This document shows, in pieces, positions 33,323 to 42,199 of a stretch of 64,000 nt of DNA. The DNA comes from Hermatobates lingyangjiaoensis (Eukaryota > Arthropoda > Insecta > Hemiptera > Hermatobatidae): NCBI GenBank assembly GCA_026182355.1, contig JAPFBL010000034.1, forward strand, positions 1,372,501 through 1,436,500, given 5' to 3'. How positions within the stretch are numbered: position 1 is the stretch's first letter; the number at the start of each line of letters is the position of its first letter. Position numbers and translations under genes: made by a program. Below the pieces are notes generated by a model that was given only the letters and a program-made list of their open reading frames with translations, did not search any database and was not told the DNA's origin.

Positions 33323-34200
33323 GTTTTTTTTTTATTTTTTTTTTATTTGTTTAAAGTCACAACAATATAAGTATTACATTACCAGTGACACTGATAACAC
33401 AGATGTAGGAGGGAACACAGGAGGGAAGAAGCAACCCAGTGACTACACTTCCAGGCGTTGGTTTAAGTTGAGAAAAAAATAAATAAAAAAATCACTTAGA
33501 ACAGTTCATAGTAATAAGTCTCTTAGCCACATCCTCTTTAGACGTCTTCTGGGATTTCCTGGAATGCTTGTGGAGGATATTTTTAGGATTAAGGGATTAT
33601 TATTTTTTGGAAGTTTTTTGTAAAACGCTTTGTAGCGGGATATTGCTACCTGCTGAACTGTTGGGAACTTCAGGTTGTTGGTTTGATTCGGTATATAGTA
33701 GGGACAATGAAGAATTTTACGAAGGATTTTGGTTTGAAGGGTTTGTATCCTCTGAGAATTAGTTTTTTTTGTTGTTCCCCATATCTCACTGGGGAGTATT
33801 TTTTTGAACTTCCAAAGCAACCCAGCATGCCAAATCCTGTCAGAGGCTTCCGCCTCGTCAAGAAAGACAGCTGAGCAGTACTGTTTATTCTCAAGAGTAA
33901 AGGAAATGACATCAACTATACGGTGGCATTGTTGAATTGTAGAGTGTTGCAATCGAAACCCGAATTGGTGAGAGGGGATTAAATTTTTCGATTCTAAAAT
34001 GGGACGAAGTCTTCGAAGAAATAGTTTTTCAAAGATTTTGGCCATGGTTGGTAGTAAACTGATTGGGCGGTACGAGGTACATAGTTGTCAAAGGAATAAA
34101 ACATCTTTACAAGTATATGGTTGAAGGCAGCACAGCAGGTAGGCAGAGCAGGCACGGATGTCAATAGAGCAGAAAGTCGCCTTTCTCGCATCTCCTACCG
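33323..34200 (-). pseudogene. Jockey-clade LINE with internal deletion
   Basis: On the minus strand the translation gives YRPISLLPTMAKIFEKLFLR, then FGFRLQHSTIQQCHRIVDV and VFLDEAEASDRIWHAGLLWK, the first half of a Jockey reverse transcriptase. It then jumps to TKILRKILHCPYYIPN and RRRLKRMWLRDLL near the C-terminus. The segment with the catalytic Asp-Asp motif is deleted. A frameshift upstream of the Met at 34045 shows that Met is not a true start. The 3' end has an A-rich tail at about 33323-33350, and the 5' end is truncated. Confidence 0.8.
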
Positions 34201-34214
34201 ATGGTAATAATTGT

Positions 34215-34610
34215 ACGTGTAAAACAGACATTTATGTCGGAAAGACTAACTCACAAATCTTAAGATTTAAAACCGAAGAAATTTAAGACGTTTTATCACG
34301 GAGCAATGATTTTTGGTTTTTTCACTTACAACTGTGCACAGTGAATCGAATTTAAAATATAAAACACAAGTTGAGTGATAAAAACGTGAAAATGCTGTAG
34401 CTTTACCTGAAAATATTAGTTAAAAACCAATAGAAAAAACATTAATCATCAGTTCTCATAATGCCCCAGGGCTTGAGTTCCACTTGTTTCTTCTCTAGAC
34501 GACTACTTATGGTCAAAATTAGTTCAAGAAACAAAGAAGATCAACATGTTTTTATAGTTACCATAATAAATAAAAAACAAACTATTTTGAACATAAAATT
34601 AACTTGCGCA
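34215..34610. other. AT-rich gene-free stretch
   Basis: Nothing recognised. Confidence 0.4.
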
Positions 34611-34614
34611 CAGC

Positions 34615-34775
34615 GTGCTTGGTCTCCCTCTCTCTTTTCACCTGAACACAGATTGCCCGAAAATTTGAGTTTGTAAGTGTGTTTCTCTACTCTGCATGTT
34701 CCTCTTCTTCTATTCTGGACTCGTATTGTGTCCAATTTGGATCTTATTTCCAATTTTATAGTGAATTTGCATGAA
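34615..34775 (+). repeat. Decayed family D element
   Basis: CTGAACACAGATTGCC, GAAAATTTGAGTTTGTAAGTG and the CTCGTATTGTGTCCA tail match family D at 39350 and 49525-49580. The CTGAAGA core is damaged. Confidence 0.5.
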
Positions 34776-34779
34776 ATAA

Positions 34780-35095
34780 AGAAATATTTATTTCTTGATT
34801 TGAGAAGATAAATTTAGATGTAAAATTAAAATTAGAAATGAATGCATTTAAAATGTATTATTTATAAAGATGATGATAAAAAATCCTAATTATTTTTTTT
34901 ATAAAAAGTTTGCCATTAAAAAATGAATTGATGGGAGGGTGCGGTTAAATCTTGTATAAAAAAACCTTATAAAACTTTTGGCTTTTTCAATCAAAATTTA
35001 AACTTTAAAATTGCATTGGAATAAAAGATATAGTAAAAATAATCATCATTAATAATGAAATCATCTTTATTAAAAACTATAACTTTTAGAATGAA
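34780..35095. other. AT-rich gene-free stretch
   Basis: Nothing recognised. Confidence 0.4.
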
Positions 35096-35149
35096 GTATA
35101 TATGTCAGTGTTTAAACCACAATAAGAAATGAGAAATAATACCAAGATC

Positions 35150-35178
35150 TTTCAACCGTAACAAGCGATCTTCATCAG
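35150..35178 (-). ncRNA. Hammerhead ribozyme motif, family A, CTGATGA form
   Basis: Minus strand: CTGATGA, GATCG-loop-CGGTT, GAA, AGATCT, T. This copy has the textbook CTGATGA core. Stem II has one mismatch. Confidence 0.7.
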
Positions 35179-35337
35179 AGTCAAATCTCTACTGATAGTA
35201 AATTTCAGTGGTTTTAACTTTGATAGTAATTTCACGTGTTTATTGTCAAATCTTATTGTATATATATACATATAAATAAAGTTTTTATCATGACTTCGTC
35301 AGATCTTTAGGTTTAAATTAAACTCTCATTGCTAACT

Positions 35338-35372
35338 AACATTTCGGTTTTTATTTAAAACCTTTTCATACG
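35338..35372 (-). ncRNA. Family B hammerhead-derived motif
   Basis: GTATGAAAA, GGTTTT-hairpin-AAAACC, GAA, ATGT, T. The core is non-canonical, as in all family B. Confidence 0.45.
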
Positions 35373-35661
35373 CCAACAAAACAGAGGAAATATAGAAAGT
35401 ACTACAGTCATTAAAAAATCAAACATAGATAAAAAGCGCTGAGAGTAATAAATAAGAAAAAAACAATAAGGATTTTGTCAAGTATGTGTGAGAGCTTGTA
35501 GAAGTATAACATTTTGTAACAGAAATATGTAAGTATTACATTAGAGATTTTTGTAAAATAATTTAATTTTACAATTTATTTTAAACTCAAAATAAAATAA
35601 TTTGAGTTTCAACAACTTTCTAATTTTAAACAACACATGAATAATTTCCTCTGTTTTGCAG

Positions 35662-35699
35662 GCTTATCAAAGCGGTTTTAAATAAAAACGAAAACATCG
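35662..35699 (+). ncRNA. Family B hammerhead-derived motif
   Basis: CTTATCAAAGC, GGTTTT-hairpin-AAAACG, AAAACATCGC. More decayed than the 5407 copy. Confidence 0.4.
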
Positions 35700-35857
35700 C
35701 AATGAGAGTTTAATTTGAAACTGAATATCTGACCGAGTGCTGATAATTTTTTCTGTTTTGTGGACCTATGAACAAGGTTTTTAATACAAACCTAAATGTT
35801 ATATATATATATATATATATACAATATACATACAATATTATATACAATATGATATAT

Positions 35858-36155
35858 AAGATATATATATCATTAAATAACTTGCCAACTTTAAGTTTGG
35901 CATCTTTCTTACATACGTTCTCGAGGTTCCTTATATTATTCCTCCATCTTTCCGGTACCATATAAATCAACTCCATATAACCTTACCATATAATATGGAA
36001 AGAAATTTTCGTAATATGGAAAATAGAAATATAAACAAATCAGTCGGTGAGTTGATTTATATGGTACTGGAAAGATGGAGGAATAATATAAGTAAACTCC
36101 TCGAGAAGGTATGTAAGAAACATACTAGACTTAAAGTTGGCAAGTTATTTAATGA
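35858..36155. repeat. Inverted pair of PLE N-terminal fragments
   Basis: 35870-35975 is the reverse complement of about 36047-36150 with few differences. Both encode GELIYMV(P/L)ERWRNNI, then KVGKLFNDI. Confidence 0.8.
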
Positions 36156-36200
36156 TATATGTTTAAAAGAATGTCTGCTCCCAAAGTATATCAATATATA
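36000..36200 (+). pseudogene. Penelope-like N-terminal fragment
   Basis: SVGELIYMVLERWRNN, then KHTRLKVGKLFNDICLKECL and LPKYIN, followed by (TA)n. It is related to the frame at 6019. The mirrored copy at 35870-35975 is truncated earlier, at FNDI. Confidence 0.65.
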
Positions 36201-36261
36201 TATAAATACATATATATATGTATATTGTTGAGGGTTCAGGTCTTAAGATTGAAACGATATT

Positions 36262-36312
36262 CGATATGTGTCATATTGAAAATAAAGTTCTGACTGACCA
36301 ATCAATGGACTA
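36262..36312 (+). pseudogene. Short PLE reverse transcriptase fragment
   Basis: MCHIENKVLTDQSMD is identical to part of the RT at 37850-37895, including nearly all its DNA sequence. It breaks off directly into a hammerhead-like motif on the other strand. Confidence 0.75.
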
Positions 36313-36324
36313 CTCCTTTTGCCA

Positions 36325-36355
36325 ACATTTCGACAAATATTTATTTCATCTTCAA
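36325..36355 (-). ncRNA. Hammerhead-like motif related to families C/I
   Basis: Minus strand: GCC, TTGAAGA, hairpin GAAATAAATATTTGTC, GAA, ATGT, T, GGC. GGC pairs with GCC. C3 is changed to T and stem III (ATGT for ACGT) carries a wobble. Confidence 0.5.
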
Positions 36356-36424
36356 GGCTTCAACATGTTTTTTTACAAAACATGTCTTGTTTTGGAAAAG
36401 AAAAACATATTTTTTACAGTGTCT

Positions 36425-36757
36425 CTATATGTCACTATGAAAATTATTGAACACAGTTGCTACATTAACTAAGCTTTCAATGTACACAGTTTTGTCAGCA
36501 ATTGTATGTGTTTTAGTTCTTTCTTGTGCTGAGCGATCATAAAACTGCTGGGAAGAGTCACTAAGTGAGGCAAACAGTTCACCTGCTTCATGATAGGAGG
36601 TCACCAGGTCTGTGACTACAGGGATTCTTTTCGTGACTTGGCAACAGAATGCAGTCAGCAACAGCATGCTAAAGGTAGTAATTTTCTTACCTTCCTTACT
36701 TTTGAAAGTGGAAGATTGCATAACCAAAATTAAAACAATTAAATTCTTTAAAAGCAA
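36425..36757 (-). CDS. Unrecognised 110-residue frame with hydrophobic N-terminus
   Basis: MLLKNLIVLILVMQSSTFKS could be a signal peptide or chance. The remainder (SMLLLTAFCCQVTKRIPVV, then DLVTSYHEAGELFASLSDSS and QQFYDRSAQERTKTHTIADK) is protein-like. The region is less AT-rich than its flanks, and the stretch from about 36660 down to 36470 on the minus strand shows the least biased composition. A consensus donor (AAG, GTAAGA) near 36690 and a possible acceptor (CTACCTTTAG) near 36675 may mark an exon edge. No family is recognised. It could be a host exon or part of an unidentified transposon. Confidence 0.3.
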   Translation of the reverse strand: MLLKNLIVLILVMQSSTFKSKEGKKITTFSMLLLTAFCCQVTKRIPVVTDLVTSYHEAGELFASLSDSSQQFYDRSAQERTKTHTIADKTVYIESLVNVATVFNNFHSDI

Positions 36758-36896
36758 GTTGATATGAAATTTTTAAACATAACCTGTTATCTACTTTCAA
36801 TCAAATAGTGAATAAGGTAATCTGTACGGTTCATATTTCTGTAAATCTGTCTGTGATGAAGTCAATGCCTCACCTGTCATGAACCTCACCGCACGT

Positions 36897-36898
<2 letters not shown>

Positions 36899-36928
<30 letters not shown>
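36899..36928. repeat. (TA)n array
   Basis: TA array immediately upstream of a family J element. Confidence 0.9.
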
Positions 36929-36929
<1 letters not shown>

Positions 36930-36931
<2 letters not shown>

Positions 36932-37079
36932 GTTTGTATCGGTCAGTGGACGCATTTACGTCTCTTTTCTTCATTCATTCTCCTTTTTATTTTCTTCTTC
37001 TCTCCTGAAGACGGCAAGACGCCGAAATGATAGAGATTCGTGAGTGTTAGTCCTCTTTCTTGTGTTCTCTAGCTGTAAC

Positions 37080-37085
<6 letters not shown>
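36930..37085 (+). repeat. Family J element (pseudo-LTR fragment)
   Basis: Parallels 11975-12150: GTGGACGCATTTACGTCTC, then a pyrimidine-rich leader, the ribozyme, GAGATTCGTGAGTGTT, and CTAGCTGTAACTTTAATTAT before (TA)n. Confidence 0.7.
37004..37034 (+). ncRNA. Hammerhead ribozyme motif, family J
   Basis: CTC, CTGAAGA, CGGC-AAGA-CGCCG hairpin, GAA, ATGAT, A, then GAGA. GAG pairs with CTC. The core is intact; stem III is imperfect (ATGAT). Confidence 0.7.
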
Positions 37086-37111
<26 letters not shown>

Positions 37112-37112
37112 A

Positions 37113-37349
37113 AGTTACATGTGGACAAAGAAACATAGAGAAATTAAAACATAGAGATAAGAGAGGGAAACCAAGCGCAATGGTACAGAGACAGTTGGAG
37201 ATTAACAATGTTGCCGCACACGCGCCCGGTCACAGAGAATAAGGTAAACAAGAATCAACTTATCTCTGCTGAAGACGTTTCAAACCGAAAATTAGAGAAT
37301 GTAATTGTGTGTTTTTAATTTCTCTATGTTTCATTGTCTATATGTAACT
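37113..37349. repeat. Head-to-head family D2 palindrome
   Basis: GTTACATGTGGACAAAG, AAACATAGAGAAATT on the left is mirrored by AATTTCTCTATGTTTCA, TATGTAAC on the right. The left arm lost its ribozyme core. It is flanked by (TA)n on both sides. Confidence 0.75.
37269..37294 (+). ncRNA. Hammerhead-like motif, family D2
   Basis: CTGAAGA, (C)GTTTCAAACC, GAA, AATT, A, GAGA. The core is intact. One inserted base separates the CTCT from CTGAAGA, weakening stem I. Confidence 0.6.
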
Positions 37350-37415
37350 TTATTTGTCCTTTTCGGATCATATTTTCATCGAAAATGGGTATATATATAT
37401 ATATATATTGAATAT

Positions 37416-38938
37416 ATAACTTTTCACAGTAAACCACAGACATCATTTCTACGCCCCATCTTTTCACAAGTAACAACTCCCACATACAAGGTTGCCAAAA
37501 GTCTGAATAACATGATAACCCAATACCTACCAGCCAAGTTCCTCATTAAATCTACAGATAAATTTCTAGAAATTTTGTAAGTAAACAAACCCAAAGGATT
37601 AATGACCTCCCTAGATGTAGAAAATTTATTCACAAATATATCTATCAATAAAACTATCGACATCATATGTGAAGCAGCCTATAACCATCCTGAACTACCC
37701 CCTCCACCCATGAATAGAACAACGATTGAAAAACTACTAACCAGTTGCACCACGAAAAATCCATTGTCACATATCGATGGTACTTTATATTACCAGATTG
37801 ACGGTGTTGCTATGGGGTCACCACTAGGAGTGATATTTGCTAACAACTATATGTGTCATATCGAAAATAAAGTTCTAACTGACCAATCAATGGACAAGCC
37901 TCAGGTATATTGTAGGTATGTTGATGACTGTTTCCTAGTAGTTGAACAAACCAACCAAATTACTCAACTGAAAACTGCTTTAGAATCGGTTTCAGTACTG
38001 AAGTTTACCCAAGAACTGAGTTTTAAAAAGAGTATAAATTTTCTAGATGTTGCCATAGTTGAAAGGAACGATGACTTATCAACTTCAGTTTATGTTAAAC
38101 CGAGACATGGAGGTATATATTTAAATGCAAAAGGTGAATGTCCGCAGCGTTATAAGGATGGAACTCTCAAGGCTCTAATCCATAGAGCCTATAAGACCTT
38201 ATCCAATTGGAATATATTTCATAAGGAAACAAATAGAATTCAGCAAATCCTTGTGAACAACGGTATATCAATAGACAATTCGACACCATATTGAAGAAAT
38301 ATTTAAACAATCTCAATATTAGGAATGAAGACAAAGCCAAACAAGAAGTTGGAAGACAAGGAAATACATGCACCATATTTTATCAAAATCAATTTTCAAG
38401 GGCATACAAAACAGATGAACGGATATTGAAGGAAATTATCAAGGCGAACACGTCATGTGTAAATCCCCAAGACAGACTGAAAATTAGCATATATTACAAG
38501 AATTTAAGCATAGCTAATTTAATATTAAAGAATAACCTCAGTGTGACACCACAATTACAGCGCACCAAAGTAGTGTGTAGATATCACTGCAAAATAGGAG
38601 ACTGCGAACTCCTAAACTCTATATACATTGGGGCAACAAGCACAACCTTATCCAGACGCCTCACGATGCACCTAGCCGCAGAAGGACATAAAGATCACAC
38701 AGAAAGGTTACACAAAGTGAAGCTGACCAGGGATATGCTTACCAACAACACTGAAATATTATACCAAGAAAGAGACCATGGCAGATTAAGTATTATTGAG
38801 GCCCTCAGTATATTGGAAATGAAGCCCAATATAAATAATCAAACAGTAAGTTTTACAAACTTATTGAAGCTGCACATGGGACAGTCGCAACAAACGGGGA
38901 ATTTGACAATGATAGAACAATTTAAAGACACCTGCTGA
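37416..38938 (+). pseudogene. Penelope-like retroelement: reverse transcriptase plus GIY-YIG endonuclease
   Basis: This is the best PLE copy. The frame enters from (TA)n, so the N-terminus and first RT motif are lost. Then come LRPIFSQVTTPTYKVAKSLN, GLMTSLDVENLFTNISI (first catalytic Asp), YYQIDGVAMGSPLGVIFAN and YCRYVDDCFLVVE (the YVDD catalytic motif, about 37911-37950). Next is NFLDVAIVERNDD, and finally a GIY-YIG domain with YIGATSTTLSRRLTMHL at about 38624-38674 and EALSILEMKPNINNQT at the end. Defects: an in-frame TAA at 37578-37580 and a frameshift at about 38278-38290 (IDNSTPY stop, while the next frame reads FDTILKKYLNNLN). It is inactive but fairly young. The element's ribozyme follows at 39069. 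Confidence 0.9.
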
Positions 38939-39068
38939 CATGAAATGGAAATGCCAACCGGCCAGTTTAAATGTTTACATTCGATTTAGTAATTCATTTT
39001 GAACTTTGAGTGTTATATTTAAGTGTTTTAAATAAAGGTTTTAAGATATTGTATATACGTTTTACACC

Positions 39069-39096
39069 CTGAAGATGGTCGAAGACGACCGAAACG
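39069..39096 (+). ncRNA. Hammerhead ribozyme motif of the PLE, family C
   Basis: CTGAAGA, stem II TGGTCG-AAG-ACGACC (5 bp or more), GAA, ACGT, C. The core is intact and the GTC cleavage triplet is the commonest one. It lies 130 bp after the GIY-YIG stop codon. No clear stem I pairing is seen. Confidence 0.8.
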
Positions 39097-39114
39097 TCAG
39101 AAGAAATATAATCA

Positions 39115-39290
39115 TTAACGTCAGAAAAAATATAATCATTGAAAACAAAACGTATGGTGAGTTGATGTACCTAGTTTCTCTTGAATTTAAAAGACTCTTA
39201 GGGGCTTTGGAAAAGTTATCCAAGAAATTAAAAAAAAAAAAAAAAACAATAGGCCGTAAATTGAATCTCACATATATATATAGTCGGTTG
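39115..39290 (+). pseudogene. Penelope-like N-terminal fragment in the 3' pseudo-LTR
   Basis: KTYGELMYLVSLEFKRLLGA, then LEKLSKKLKK, matches the plan of the 6019 and 36040 fragments. It decays in a poly-A run and ends near TATATATATAG. Confidence 0.55.
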
Positions 39291-39450
39291 CCGGGACGGT
39301 TTCCTGCCGTTCTGTTTCCGGCGTGCTTAGTCGCCCATTCTCTTTTCTCCTGAAGACGGATATTCCGAAAATTTGAGTTTGTAAGTGTATCTCTTTCTCT
39401 GTGTGTTGCTTTTCTTCGTTTTTGAGCTGATATATATATATATAGAGTTT
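39290..39450 (+). repeat. Family D element (pseudo-LTR fragment)
   Basis: Starts after (TA)n with GTCGGTTGCCGGG and TTTCCGGCGTGCTTAG, then the ribozyme, TTTGAGTTTGTAAGTG and a short (TA)n. The same leader is seen at 61805-61850. Confidence 0.65.
39350..39377 (+). ncRNA. Hammerhead ribozyme motif, family D
   Basis: CTC, CTGAAGA, (C)GGA-TAT-TCC, GAA, AATT, T, then GAG. GAG pairs with CTC. There is one extra C between the core and stem II. Stem III is AATT, with cleavage predicted after the T. Confidence 0.65.
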
Positions 39451-40735
39451 ATGAATAAAATGTTGGTATAGACATCATTCTTGTGAATGCCTCACATAAC
39501 TGCAAACGTTTGATTTAATTTAAACCTAGATATTTAATTAAGTGATATACTGAGAATATAAGAATAGTTCAAATGTAAAAATATTATTTGTAACGTTGAA
39601 TTCTGAGTGAGGAAAAAAGATGATCTTTTCAACGTGTGAAACATTTCATTGTCCTTAATGCAGGGAAATAGTCTTATCTAAACCCATTTACGACAGACTG
39701 CCACCACCAAGGACTGAAAGGAAACTTTCCCACAGGGAACAATTTTTACTTTAGCCCATCCGGCACAGGTGAAATTTAACATTTGTCGGATGCACTGAAT
39801 ATAAATATCTGATATCATTCCATCTTTAAGCAGTATAAAACTTGAAAATTGAGATAACATTTAAAAAAAAAAATTGAACTGAACTTGTTATCAGGAGTAA
39901 TCTGGAAGAAACATGTTTGTTATCAGTTGTAACAGGAAGAGTGTTATTTTAAGAGGCACGAATGAAATTATGGCTGCTAATGCCTAAGTACATCTGTTTT
40001 ATTGTTTAACTGTTAAAAGCAGTTAACTTGAGCTACTTAATATTTACCTCTATCTTAATTATGATAATTATTTCATTGTTTAAATTATTACTCTAATTGA
40101 ATATCATAGGTATGAATATCAATAAGTACATTAGAGTATATATAGGTACATAAATACATTAAAAGTAATATTTTATGGTACTAATTTTACACCTAAGATA
40201 ATTCGCAGTCCAATATAATTTTTTTTTAAATATTTTTGTATATGTTTACTTCTTTTAACTTATCAAACAAACACTTATCAACTTTAATAGGGAAACAATA
40301 TTCCAAAGTGATCACATTCATTTCTTACAATACTTTAACTGAAGGGATGTACGATAATAGAAAAGTTAAAGTATAAGAGTATACCTATTAGATGTGTACA
40401 TAATTCAGAAATAAGATAAAAAAATAAATGATTATTGTTATAGTCAAATCAAATTTCAATACAATCATCTAAAAGAAAGAAAAACCAAAATTTTAAGAAT
40501 GTAACCCATCTCCACTTTTATGTAATTGTATCTTTTCAAAACATTAAATAAATAAAAAAAGAAAATTAACTAATGAACATTCAATGACAGCGATATAAAA
40601 ACGAAATTAATGTAAAAACTGTCTTGGATTATCAATAAAGGGGCAGGTTTCCTGAAAAGATTAAATTACCGACAAATTCTTTTACTTTAAAGAATGTAAC
40701 TAATTTTGTTATGTTCTTTAAACATAAATTATGTA
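39450..40735. other. AT-rich gene-free stretch
   Basis: A GC-richer patch at 39680-39800 shows no recognisable gene. Confidence 0.4.
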
Positions 40736-40744
40736 TTTACATTA

Positions 40745-40865
40745 GAAATAGGTAAAACCATCATACCTCGTAAGATGATCATGGAATTGGAGCGCTTTCG
40801 GACGTTGTCCATCTTCGATCGCAACAAACCTACTCCATGCATATTAGCAATATGCATGTATAAAT
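40745..40865 (-). repeat. Family G solo element
   Basis: Shares AGAAATAGGTAAAACCATCA and ACCTCGTAAGATGATC with the palindrome at 48302, and ends beyond the ribozyme at ATTAGCAATATGCATGTAT, related to ATTAACAATATGCATGTAT at 48540. Confidence 0.7.
40790..40819 (-). ncRNA. Hammerhead-like motif, family G
   Basis: Minus strand: TCGAAGA (for CTGAAGA), TGGAC-AA-CGTCC hairpin, GAA, AGCGCT, C. AGCGCT is a 6-base self-complementary stem III. The first two core bases are altered in all family G copies. Confidence 0.55.
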
Positions 40866-40869
40866 TATG

Positions 40870-41530
40870 TAGTTTTAGATCTAGAAACTTTTAAATGCAC
40901 AAAATCTGGCTTATTTGTAATATACAAAAAAAAATTGTTAAATACCAAATTGAAATTAGGGGAAAAAAAAAGAAAACATATCCAAACTCTCATTTAAACT
41001 TCCTGATCATAAAATGGCCATGCCATTATTTACTGGACAGGAAAATGAAGACAAAAATGCTTACACTTAAGGTCAAATGAGGGAGAAAGTTAATGCATAA
41101 CGCCTCTACCATTATGGGATCATTCCATAGAAATGCCTTCCAAGGCTTCACTGACGATCAAACTCAGTAATTTCAAACAGAGTACTGAGGCGTACAATAG
41201 GCAGCAGCTGTTGGAATTCAAAAGCTTCAAATTATATTTCAAAGATTAGAACAGTTTGCAACTCTTTGTTGGAAAAGATAATTTAAATAGTAACTTTGAT
41301 TTAGTAGCACTCTTATATTTAAAAGAACTCCGTTTAATAAATGTTAAAGAAGAGAGACTCAGTTTACTAGAATAATTAGTCATATAATTCTGATATCCAC
41401 TTTGATATCCCAAGGCTTATATCACAAAACAATCTTTGTTAACTAATATATTACTATTATTTGTAAAAAAAATACACAATCTATAAACATCTGTCACTTT
41501 TAACCTACTTAAGTAGTCTTTTTTTTTAAG
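40870..41530. other. AT-rich gene-free stretch
   Basis: Nothing recognised. Confidence 0.4.
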
Positions 41531-41534
41531 TCAA

Positions 41535-41830
41535 GGTGCCAGGTTAACTTAGTAGTTAACGTACTCGCCTCTGAACTGCTAGGTCCAGGGTTCGATACCC
41601 ACCTGGCTCTCGATTTTTTAAATGGTAGGTGAATAAATCTGAGCACGTCGTCCATCGGAGGGAACGTTAAAACCGTTGGTCCCAAGCCTGTACGAAGTCT
41701 GGTACTCGTTTAAAGATCCCTACTCTAAATACATTTAAGTTAGGTAAAATTTAGGACTGACAATGTAGAATCAACTGGTAACTGCGGCTCACTCATTAGT
41801 AAAATAGGCACCAAATAATAAATGAAGCAC
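41535..41830 (+). mobile_element. tRNA-derived SINE
   Basis: The head at 41535-41611 folds like a tRNA: GCCAGGT and ACCTGGC give a perfect 7-bp acceptor stem, GGTTCGATACC matches the B box, and TTAACTTAGTAGTTAACG sits at the A box position. It continues into a non-tRNA body (CGTCCATCGGAGGGAACGTT, AACCGTTGGTCCC). The D and anticodon arms are degenerate, so this is a SINE and not a working tRNA gene. The 3' limit is uncertain. Confidence 0.75.
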
Positions 41831-41944
41831 ATTTCCTCCCCTTAGAGTAGTATTAAAAACTGAAAGCCTTATAAATATGGGCGTTGGAAAACAACAAATA
41901 ACCTTTTATAAGTCGATAATGGGGATATATGGTAAATCAACATA

Positions 41945-41996
41945 GTTAACCGTAGTTAAATACATGCATATTGTTAGTGCCACAGAGGGTAGTAAA
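41945..41996. repeat. Shared flank with CATGCATATTGTTAGT and CCACAGAG
   Basis: ATACATGCATATTGTTAGT resembles the reverse of ATTAACAATATGCATGTAT near family G. TTGTTAGTGCCACAGAG resembles TTGTTAGTACCACAGAG at 62740. These tie families F, G and H together. Confidence 0.5.
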
Positions 41997-42196
41997 TAAG
42001 ATATTATTATCAACCGTCATACCTAACAGGTAGGAAATTTATGCATATATATCGGCTCCATTGAGTTAAAATAGGTATTTATATCCGTGATTTTGCAAGG
42101 TTACATTAGTCCCATTGATGATGCAGCCATTGCGAAACTGGTTGGGTGACTTCACCAGCGATAGACGAGGTATGACGGTTAATAATGATATCTTAA
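41997..42196. mobile_element. Short inverted-repeat element carrying a hammerhead motif (family F)
   Basis: The ends AAGATATTATTATCAACCGT / ACGGTTAATAATGATATCTT form inverted repeats of about 27 bp that continue with CATACCT / AGGTATG. It is 200 bp long with no reading frame. It looks like a MITE, but a ribozyme core sits inside, and the right-hand ACGAGGTATGACGGTT also follows the ribozyme in family G (ACGAGGTATGATGGTT). More likely it is a fold-back of the same element class. Confidence 0.6.
42115..42145 (+). ncRNA. Hammerhead-like motif, family F
   Basis: CCCA, TTGATGA, GCA-GCCAT-TGC, GAA, ACTGGT, T, GGG. GGG pairs with the CCC upstream. Stem III is AC-TG-GT. C3 is T here. Confidence 0.6.
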
Positions 42197-42199
42197 CCG

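Larger units (their letters stand above)
35291..35752. repeat. Large family B fold-back
   Basis: The left (minus) arm and right (plus) arm share TTAAACTCTCATTGC / GCAATGAGAGTTTAA and TTTTATTTAAAACC / GGTTTTAAATAAAA. A central spacer of about 280 bp separates them. Confidence 0.7.

Noticed and set aside
41535..41611. Possible functional tRNA gene
   Set aside because: The acceptor stem and B box are good, but the D and anticodon arms do not fold convincingly and the sequence continues into a SINE body.
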